NCBI GenBank assembly: GCA_022661535.1
Contig: JAKULF010000013.1
Span: 186,001 to 250,000, forward strand
Reading direction: 5' to 3'
Origin: Eutypa lata
Taxonomy: Eukaryota > Ascomycota > Sordariomycetes > Xylariales > Diatrypaceae
DNA: 64,000 bases
Part shown: positions 56,028-64,000 of the stretch, piece after piece
Position numbering within the stretch: the stretch's first letter is position 1
Layout of the letters: each line of letters opens with the position of its first letter
Program-made: the position numbers and the translations under genes
Notes under the pieces: generated by a model
What the model saw: only the letters and a program-made list of their open reading frames with translations
What the model was told of the DNA's origin: nothing
Databases searched by the model: none

Positions 56028-57365
56028 TTACTGCCACTGCGATAGGATGGTATCGCCCTCTTTTACATTAGCATACTCTAAGCCAGCCCGCCAAACCGCC
56101 TCTGTCTTCCGCTTGTCCTTGGCTTCAGCGCCGACCTCGAGGACGTCTGTGCCGTTTAGATACAAGCCGTTCGGATGCTCGCCGAGCTCCTTGGTGTCGA
56201 AAGCCTCTCTCACCAGGTCGCCGCCCGACTTCCACGTCGTCCGGAACGCCCCGTTGGGGCTGAGCCATGTCAAGAGCGGCCCGGCCACGGGCATCACGAC
56301 TGGCATGACGAAATACAGGACCACGCGCATGAGCCAGTGGCCTCGGCGAGTGAGATCGCTAGGCATGCCACCCGGGTCAAGGCCTAGAACCGATACATTT
56401 TTCAATACGGGATCCTTGGGCAGGCGAGATGACAGTTCACGGCTGCTGATGTTAGCTTTCCTGGTCTTAGGATGATGGAGGGTGGTGGGTCAAATCGCCA
56501 CTTGAGCGCAGCGCACTCGGGACTGCAGTTTTTGTAACCAAGCCCCCTGGATAGGTTGTGTTTCTCTACTTTTCGTACGTAGAAATTGAATTACGATTGC
56601 ATTATCAGAGAATGGAAAGCAGTACTTACAACATCATGACTTCGCATAGCTTCCCTGCGCCGTAACGCCGGAAGCCGTTATTCAGACTCGGGTCGTTTAT
56701 TGAGGTGCTCCATTTGCCCTTTGCCAGACTTTCGACGTCTATAGGATCGGAGAATATCTGGCCCCATTTGCCATCATATGCGTCCTTGAATGGACCTAAC
56801 TTGTTTCTAGCATCCGCGGTACTATAAACAAAGAAGGATCAGCTAATAAACTCCAACAGTAACTTGTATCGTTCAACCACCACTTAGGGGGTGTTCCATA
56901 CTCGTGTGTCCAACTACCAACCACCACGATCCGGCCGTTCTCCTTGTCCATGCTCTGCAGCAACAGCAGGGTGAGCAGGAAATGCGACAGGAAGTTCGCC
57001 TGGAACGACATGTCGAAGCCGTCGTTGGTGAACGTCTGCGAGGAGAGCTCCTGGTACCCCGCGTTGAGGATCAGAGCGCGGATAGGTGGGAGCTCGCCAC
57101 GCGCGACGCGCTTGTTGATGCTCTCTGCCGCTTGACGGGTGCTAGCGAGGCTCGCCAGATCCAACGCAAGTAGCTCGTGTCCATGCTGTGCCGAAGCTGC
57201 CCTCTTGAGCACTTTCTTCACGGCGTCTGCTGTTTCTACCTTCCGGACGGTGTAGATGCCATAGTAGTCCTTCGCCAATTGCGACTGGTGGAGGATTTGG
57301 TCGACGGTCGAGGAGCCTAGCCCGCCATTGGCACCCGTGATGACTATAGATCCCTTGGGAGCCAT
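56028..57365 (-). CDS. Short-chain dehydrogenase/reductase
   Basis: Exons are 56902-57365, 56630-56821 and 56028-56445, giving 357 residues; the introns are 80 and 184 bp. It has the Rossmann motif ITGANGGLGSS (TGxxxGxG) near residue 10, LILNAGYQE, a Ser in VVVGSWTHD, and YGAGK as the catalytic YxxxK, so all SDR active-site elements are present. The region DPGGMPSDLTRRGHW and the following hydrophobic VVLYFVMPVVMPVAGPLLTW resemble the WWOX/retinol-dehydrogenase-like fungal SDR group. The cofactor is probably NADP(H), from residues after the second strand (TVRKVE). The substrate is unknown. Its 3' end is convergent with the oxygenase gene, 209 bp apart. Confidence 0.92.
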
Positions 57366-59380
57366 GTTGCTGTAGAGTTTGTACAGGGTTAGTTTGATGT
57401 GTTGAGTGGTTCTGAACTTGACGAGGTCTGTGATAGCCTTATGGGGTTGGAACGTGAAGATGAAATGGGAGAGAAATGTTGACTTGGCAGTTCACACTAT
57501 CCTGTCTGTATGAATGACTTGGGAGGCACCGTCAAGGGGATATGTCTTATATTTATATTCATGTTCGTATGTGTTAGTGCTGCGCATCTTTCTCCTCTCC
57601 ACACCACTTACTAGTTTTCGCAAAACACTAAGCTCATAGCCTCAAGAAAACGACACCTGGAACGTACCTTGGGTACGAGAAACGGCGTAAAAAACATAGA
57701 AACTCTCCATAATATACTACTGTAGATGTAGCCAACATCCTCGAAAGATATTAAATAAGTCCCCGGACCGGGTGTTGAGTTGCTCCGTGGGGGCTATAAT
57801 GGACCCTTTGCCTAATTTGGAAATATCTAGCGTCAGCAAGTCTAGACTCTATTTTGAAAATGACCTTAACGTCGACAACAAACCCCATTAAAACCGACCT
57901 GCCTTAACGCCTCGCAGTTAAGCAACATCATTTCATCATCTTCTTAAAACGCCTGATAGCGAAGTCTACCCACGATGGAGATAATTGTTCGGTATTTGTA
58001 TTTTTACCCCACTATCATATGCAAGATTCTATGCAAGGTTAGTTCTGGACCTAACTTCCGTGCTAAGTCCGATTAGTGTGTACCTTTTTAGCCTCTTAAA
58101 CCAGGGAAAAAATGATTAATTCCAACGATATTATAGCGGGCTTATCGGTCTGCTTAAGCGTTGGTATCAGGAGTAAGTAGGTATAGCAGTACGAGATCAC
58201 GGTAGTATATAAGTAAGTCGGCTAAGCTGGTACTCACACACGTTTGGGGCTTTATGCTCTGTAAACTTCACTTATCAGATGCGATTATCGTTCAACGAGC
58301 CGCCCTACGTATTTGGACAGCACATTATGAAGTCATAACTCAAGCTCATAACCTTACGCACTTCGTTCGCAGACCGGATGGGTACTTAGCTAATGGTGTC
58401 GCCAACTTAATTCACTCATCCCAACCCGTCAAATAACCTTATTTTCAAATATTGTAAACCTTCTCTTATTTCCAACACATATCCAATATTCGTAAATTTA
58501 CAACTACCAGCTGCGCTTGTTTGTAACTACATATCTAGCTGTGGGACGAGCAAGGAGGTGTCCAGTCTCCTTAAGTGAAATCTGACTCTCGACCTAGGAA
58601 CTTCAAAGTCGTTACAACTGTCGCTAATGACCAGCCACTTAGTTCCTACTTCAATGCAGCTAACCGCGAGGCATCACTTCATCACCAACCAAGAGTGCGA
58701 CATTGGAGCTGAAAGCTTCCGTCATGCAAGCCCGTGAGCATGTGCCCCTCAGTCGTAAGGACAATCGTCGCCCTATTCGGTTTAGTGAGATGGGTAGATA
58801 AGTTTATCTCGTGGATGATGGGATGGGCTGCAAGGGGGGAGGATGGAGAAGCTTACTTACCCCGGCCTGCCAACTGATAACCGATAGCTGATCCCTGCAA
58901 GTGAGCTTTATCTCTCGTTGGTGATCCATCGCCGTGCCTCTTTTTGGAACTTTGGCATTGCCCTGCCCCGCCTTTTGCGGGCGATGGCCTTCGTAGAGTT
59001 GACAGGCAACAGGTAGGGGCGGTTACTTCAATATCTCTGTCCGTCGTTGGCCGGCTACTGCAGCTTGGCCATCCTACCCAACCCAGAATGGGAAAGGAGG
59101 ACGTCTATAAACGAAGCCATGCTGTCAGCATGCATGTAAAGTTGTTGGAAATGGTGCAATCGGTGTGCCGCACGCAGGCCGAAACCCAGTGATTATATAG
59201 GTAGGTGCGGTCGCTTCAAATCCGATGTTGCTTCCCTCCTCCATTCTTATCGTTTGCTTCATCTGAACCTGTCTTTGGATGTCTAAGTTCCTGCCTTGTA
59301 TATGGGGTATTTTGGTGATCAACTGTTCGTTCGTTGCAAGTGAACTGTGAGACTACTCCAATCTTTATACCCCGGAAACC
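57366..59380. other. 2 kb intergenic region, no supported gene
   Basis: Divergent upstream regions of the SDR and of the phosphatase-fold gene. Short frames only, the largest about 82 codons with no recognisable features. Composition is normal. Confidence 0.45.
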
Positions 59381-61248
59381 ATGCCCCTCACACTGCGGGC
59401 AGTTCTGCTTGCCCTCCTAGCAACCAAAGCCTCGGCCCAGAGCTCGTCAGAAAGAGTATGGTCAAGTTTTGCCTTCGTATTCTACGGGGAACGAACTCCT
59501 CTTACTGGAGATGTCCCTCCGACCTTAACCCCTCTAGGAGCACAGCAGCTTCTGTCTCAAGGGTCATTCTTCAGAGAGCGGTATCTAGTCAATAGCAGCT
59601 CGTCGATTGAAGATGACAGCATAAACTCGAATAGACCGATTGTTGGGATTAACCGCGATGCCATTAATAACCACCAACTTGCGATTTATAGCAGCACCAG
59701 CGATTACGTTGTCGGCTCCAGTCTCGCTTTCATGCAGGGCCTTTACCCTCCTAACTCACAAGCTTTCCCATACATAAACGGAGGATTGTCAACAAGTCAA
59801 TTGGCGAATGGGACATTGACCAACTATCCTCTGGATGGTTACCAATACTCTAATATCCAGACATTATCTGTACTGGATCCGAACTCCATTGGGTTGGTTT
59901 TCCAAACCGAATGCAGTGAACTACGCCCTTACTAACCGCTTGACACAGGCTTCAAGGTCATCTGACCTGCACGAACTACTGGGCATCCAATAACGAACTT
60001 AGTGCCGATCCCGAGATAGAGGAGACATATGACGCTACCTACGACTTCTACCAGAACTTGTGGGCGAAGGCGTTCGAGGGCAGCCCCTTCGACGAGTCGG
60101 CGGTGAACTTCAACCACGCCTACGACCTCTGGGACTACGCCTCGTACCAGTACAACCACAACGCGACCGTGCGAGGCGACAGCAACGGGACCGAACCCGG
60201 CCTCCTCAACGTCGCCGAGGTCGCGCGGCTGCACCAGCTCGCCAACCAGCAGCAGTACAGCCTCCACGGCAACCTGACAGCCCACGAGCTGTACGAGGGC
60301 GACAAGATCCGCGCGATCGCGGGACGCACGCTCGCGGGGCGCATCAACTCCCAGTTCCAGGCGCACCTGGCGTCGCAGCAGCAGACCCGCAACCTAAACC
60401 TGATGTTCGGCTCGTTCGAGCCCTTCCTGTCGTTCTTCGCGCTAGCGGCTCTCGCCGACGAGCACAGCTCAGGCCTCTTCATGCAGATTCCCCCTCCGGG
60501 CTCCGCCATGGTGTTTGAGTTGTTCAGCGTGGGTGGCGAGTCCGAGGCCGACGCCCCCGTCGACGAGGATACCCTCTGGGTCCGCTTCCTCTACCGCAAC
60601 GGCACCGGCGCCGACGAGCCCTTGCGCGAGTACCCGCTTTTCGGCCGCCCCAATGCCGAGACTACCATGCCCTGGAACGACTTCTACCGCCTCATGGACG
60701 ATATCGCCGTCAGCGACTGGACGACCTGGTGCGAGCTCTGCGACTCGGCGAACCTGTTCTGCGGCTCCCTTATCGACAACTCGGGCGACGGTGACTCGTC
60801 CTCTTCCTCTTCTACCGGAAACTACGACAGTGACCAAGGTTCTCTATCGCCCGCCGTCGCGGGCGTCATAGGCGCCCTAACCGCTTTCGCGGCCTTGACT
60901 CTGCTCGCCGCAGGCATCTGGGTTTTCGCCGGTGTGCGCCTCACGCGCCGCACCGACCCGAGGCAGCGCAGCACGAGCCTCGGCGGCTTCAGGGGCGCCG
61001 AGAAGATGGCCTCCGACCACGACGTCTCGATCGCCGGCAATGGCGCGAAGCACTCGCGCGTCGGTAGCTGGGAGTTGGGCGGCCCGGGTGCGCCCCAGGT
61101 GCCACCGCCTGCTGCTTTCCCTGTCTCTCCGCTTAGCAGTGACGGTGCGACTGTTTTTGGGGCTTCCATCAAACGCGATGATGACGATGATGATGATGTC
61201 AATAGATTCAGTGGGGTGACTCCTGTGAGTCCTCGTGAGAGTGTTTAA
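59381..61248 (+). CDS. Membrane-anchored histidine-phosphatase-fold protein with degenerate active site
   Basis: Exon 1 is 59381-59892, the intron 59893-59948 (56 bp, unusual GTTGGT donor, ACTAACC branch site), and exon 2 59949-61248, giving 603 residues. It has a signal peptide (MPLTLRAVLLALLATKASAQ). WSSFAFVFYGERTPLTGDVP sits where histidine acid phosphatases have RHGxRxP, so both the Arg and the nucleophilic His are replaced. The rest of the fold is recognisable (LTPLGAQQLLSQGSFFRERY, SSTSDYVVGSSLAFMQGLYP, then MFGSFEPFLSFFALA). The distal HD motif is also not evident. Several N-glycosylation sequons, a Ser-rich stalk, a membrane helix (VAGVIGALTAFAALTLLAAG) and a cytosolic tail with an Asp run follow. 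It is likely a cell-surface non-catalytic relative. Confidence 0.85.
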
Positions 61249-62075
61249 AGACAGGCAGCTGGCTGGTGTTAGCGGGTTGTTGGTGATGCCAATTCTGGGA
61301 TGAGCTGTGACGGGCTGATTGGTTTTTTTGTTTCCTAACTATCATTGATACCCTTATTCATAGAGGTACTTCATATGGGGATGGGTTTGACTGTGTAGGC
61401 TTTGCCCCACTCTAGGCGTTGGTAGGACGATTTTCTTATTTAAATATCTAGATGAACGGTCGGTGGGCTGAGGAGGCATGTTTCCACGGAGTTTTCTGGG
61501 CCTCGGTGGGATCGATACCCTTTGCTTCTTACGATCGCTCTTCATATATCTCGTCGTGGTTTCCACAAGGGTTATAGCTATTATTAGGGGCGTAATCGAT
61601 ATTGAATCATACTATAACAATCTCTTAAACTTATACAGCCAAGTCTTGTACTAAAATTGTTTTGGGAATCTGCATTTGATGGTTCTTAGGACGCTATCTC
61701 ATGCTATTAGAAGTGACTGGTCACTTTTGAAAGGATTTCGGAATCTAATCAAACTCTTATGCCGCTTAGTTCTACAACTAGGCGAGGTGCCATGGGTTCC
61801 AGGCTGGCAAAGGGCTTCATTGCAAACGTGGTAGGTAATTACTTAGAATACTCACATGATCATATAACCTACATTGAATTACCTCTCATATTATAGGTAT
61901 TGCGCATTGCTATAGTGTTTTGCATCTCCCTATCCAAACATCCCATAAGCCATCCCTCGGAACCCCACCCCCTAACCAATTAGGGTCTTGTTTTCGTCAC
62001 TCGACGATGTCTTTGAAACTTGGTGTGTTGGGAGAGTTGTTGCAAAAACAGTTCCAATATACTTCATTATTTCTC
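61249..62075. other. Intergenic, convergent 3' ends
   Basis: About 0.8 kb between the phosphatase-fold gene and the sugar transporter. No supported gene. Confidence 0.45.
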
Positions 62076-63974
62076 CTAACGTGATGTCTCAAGCTGAACC
62101 GCTTCAGGCTTCGCTTCACCCCTCTTAAAGTCGCCCGCTCCTAGCACCTCAGCCGCGTACCCTTCAACGCCCACGCAGACATAGGTTTTGAACTTCCGTG
62201 ACGGTACTTTAGCCTCGAACATTTCGTGGATTTCCTCCAGAGTCCGGTCTCTGGTCTCAGGCAAGAAAAACCATACGAAGACTGCAAGGATCATATTCGA
62301 GCCAAACCAAATGTACCCGTACTTCGGGCCCCATCCTAGACTCGCCGGGTTGATGAAATACGGCGCGGTGAACGTCCCGAGCCAATTTCCAAGGAAGTTT
62401 AAAGCGGTGGCTACGCCAAAACAATGGCCCCGTAGCGCGCTGTTAGGATACTCGCCACCGAGGAGCCAAGCGTAAGGTGCTGTTTAAGAAGTCAGTAGAT
62501 ATATTGGATACTCATTCCTCCAAGGGGCTTACCATATGCAACGTAAAAGAAAGTGAAGAGGGCTATGAAGGCAACAACAACTTTGCCAGCTTCAACGGAG
62601 CCGGGCCTAACTGTCCAGGCGATAGCTTGCGCGAGCTGAGAAAACCCGCACGCTAAGACACCACACAGCATGATGGTACGTCTGTCGACTTGGCGTATAA
62701 AGAGTATACTAAACAACACGCCGAGAAGCCCCATGCATGTCATCATGAGCGAGTAGCCAAATGGATTCTCGACCCCAGCGATCTCGAGATAATACGTGGT
62801 GTAGATATTCACCCAGGATGAGCCTACATTGTTCCGTTAGTATCGATGTCGTCGCTATTCCTCTAGAAAAGACGCACCATTTGCAGAATGAAAACAAACG
62901 ACGGCGATCGAGAGAAGTGTCCGTCTTAAGTTAGTACCTCTCCACATCTCCAAGAACAGGGCGCCCTTGTTTTTATTCACCTGCTCTTTCGTGGATTGCC
63001 GGATCTCGTTCAGCTCGGCCTGCAGCTCCGTCTCTTCGATGCTAGGGTTTCGGAGCTTACGAAGGGCAACCTCGGCCTCCTCATCCTTCCCTTGAACCAT
63101 CAGCCAGCGGGGCGTCTCGGGGAAAAAGAACAGCGCAATCGATTGCAGGGTGGGCGCCAAAAAGAAGACAGCAAGGGGAATTTGGTACGCGCGTCTTCCC
63201 TCGAGAGCGTGAGTTCCGTAGTCGACTGCTGCACCCGTGATAGATCCCATACAAAGTTGGCTCTGGTACACGGCGAAAGTAATGCCTCGGAGGTGAGCTG
63301 GTGCCACTTCGTGGACGTAAAGTTGCGAGAAGGTAAGCAGCCAGCCGACGGAAAGTCCTGTTGGACGTGAGCAAGCTGTGTACCACCAAATCTACAGTGT
63401 AGTTTCAAGGACTCACCAAGTAGCAGACGTGCGAAATATAATGCCCCGACACTCGTTGTTCCCACCATGATCGCGGTCGAGACCAAGTTCAGTATAGACG
63501 CTGTCCAGAGTCCTGCCTTTCGTCCGAATTTGCTGCCAAAGGGACCAACTAGCAGGGAAGATACGAGAGTCCCTATGGTCATGAGACTTGATATGAGTTG
63601 CTGAACCGTAGGCTTCAAAGGTGTTAGTCTTCGATCCATGTAAAGGGGTTGGTTAATAAATTACATCAATAGCCCATGACTCCCGCTCAGAGTCGTAATA
63701 CCCATATACTTGTAAGAATCCTGGCATGCTACGTATAAGATGTCATTATGAGAGTTCGGTTGAATCGGTGGCTATATATACGTACGATAGAAACCCCCCA
63801 ACAAGTGCATAGTCAAGTCCTATAGACGTGTCAACCACATTCTCTCAAGCTGACTTATTTGGGAATACCATATTGGAATGTAGAAATGGTGGCGATTGAG
63901 CACATCGCCAGGCACTTGATGTGACTACGCACATCGAGCTTGAGCGGATTCGCTGATATTGCAGTGCCGTGCAT
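62076..63974 (-). CDS. MFS sugar porter (hexose/maltose transporter-like)
   Basis: Seven exons: 63869-63974, 63786-63819 (34 nt), 63665-63728, 63417-63612, 62878-63357, 62533-62823 and 62076-62479, giving 524 residues with all phases consistent; the introns are 49-59 bp. Sugar-porter motifs are in order: FQYGLDYALVGGFLSMPGFL across two introns, GSKFGRKAGLW after helix 2, VHEVAPAHLRGI, FPETPRWLMVQGKDEEA, RQVDRRTIML, and PETRDRTLEEIHEMFEAKVP after helix 12. These define a proton-coupled or facilitated sugar transporter in the plasma membrane; the substrate is not readable. The ATG chosen (63974, MHGTAISANPLKL) is 26 bases from the window edge, so an upstream exon cannot be excluded. Confidence 0.92.
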
Positions 63975-64000
63975 CTTCGCAACTTAGGACGACCCCCGAC

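Overview
This is a filamentous ascomycete (Pezizomycotina) chromosome segment, most likely from the Sordariomycetes. The evidence is small introns of 49-213 bp with GT..AG ends and CTRAC-type branch points, fungal-specific families (DUF8035-like and DUF3176 proteins, a Goodbye-type STAND/NLR receptor, a type III polyketide synthase), and a 12.7 kb block of extreme A+T with almost no CpA/TpG, which is the mark of repeat-induced point mutation (RIP). The order within the class is not resolved. Splice sites below were read by eye, and every multi-exon model was checked for phase across its junctions.

Layout. 1-1174 (-) is a DUF8035-like gene cut by the left edge. 4399-4968 (-) is PAM16 (mitochondrial protein import), with its ATG alone in the first exon. 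5665-6661 (+) is YIP1 (ER/Golgi transport). 7269-8360 (+) is a CENP-B/psq-type DNA-binding protein without a transposase domain. 8943-9941 holds two MITE-like copies in inverted orientation. 10590-12356 (+) is an anion:cation symporter family (ACS) transporter. 15902-18052 (+) is a DUF3176 membrane protein. 18471-31250 is the RIP island: an inverted and two direct copies of a ~1.3-1.6 kb repeat, plus an inner pair of ~200 bp direct repeats about 7.1 kb apart, consistent with nested, heavily mutated LTR-type elements.

31973-36959 (+), directly beside the island, is a 1640-residue Goodbye-NACHT-like-helical-repeat-zinc receptor candidate. 37571-38787 (-) is a glycosylasparaginase, 39594-41018 (-) a type III PKS, and 42338-42742 (+) a small membrane protein divergent from the PKS. 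43715-44365 (-) is an AT-hook protein, 44797-45030 (-) a 52-residue ATPase-inhibitor-like protein, and 45677-47029 (-) a Cys-rich protein of unknown function. 49316-50543 (+) is RFC3 (DNA replication clamp loader), and 51451-51693 (+) a tiny membrane protein.

52874-54200 (-) encodes a thioredoxin-fold/PDI-like protein ending in HDEL. It is divergent, across about 500 bp, from a secreted-type prolyl 4-hydroxylase-like 2OG-Fe(II) oxygenase at 54701-55818 (+). 56028-57365 (-) is a short-chain dehydrogenase, 59381-61248 (+) a membrane-anchored histidine-phosphatase-fold protein with a degenerate catalytic motif, and 62076-63974 (-) a sugar-porter MFS transporter that reaches nearly to the right edge.

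Most genes are independent housekeeping or accessory loci. The most suggestive functional links are the divergent oxygenase/PDI-like pair, which recalls the PDI subunit of animal collagen prolyl 4-hydroxylase, the divergent PKS/membrane-protein pair, and the NLR beside a RIP-silenced transposon island.
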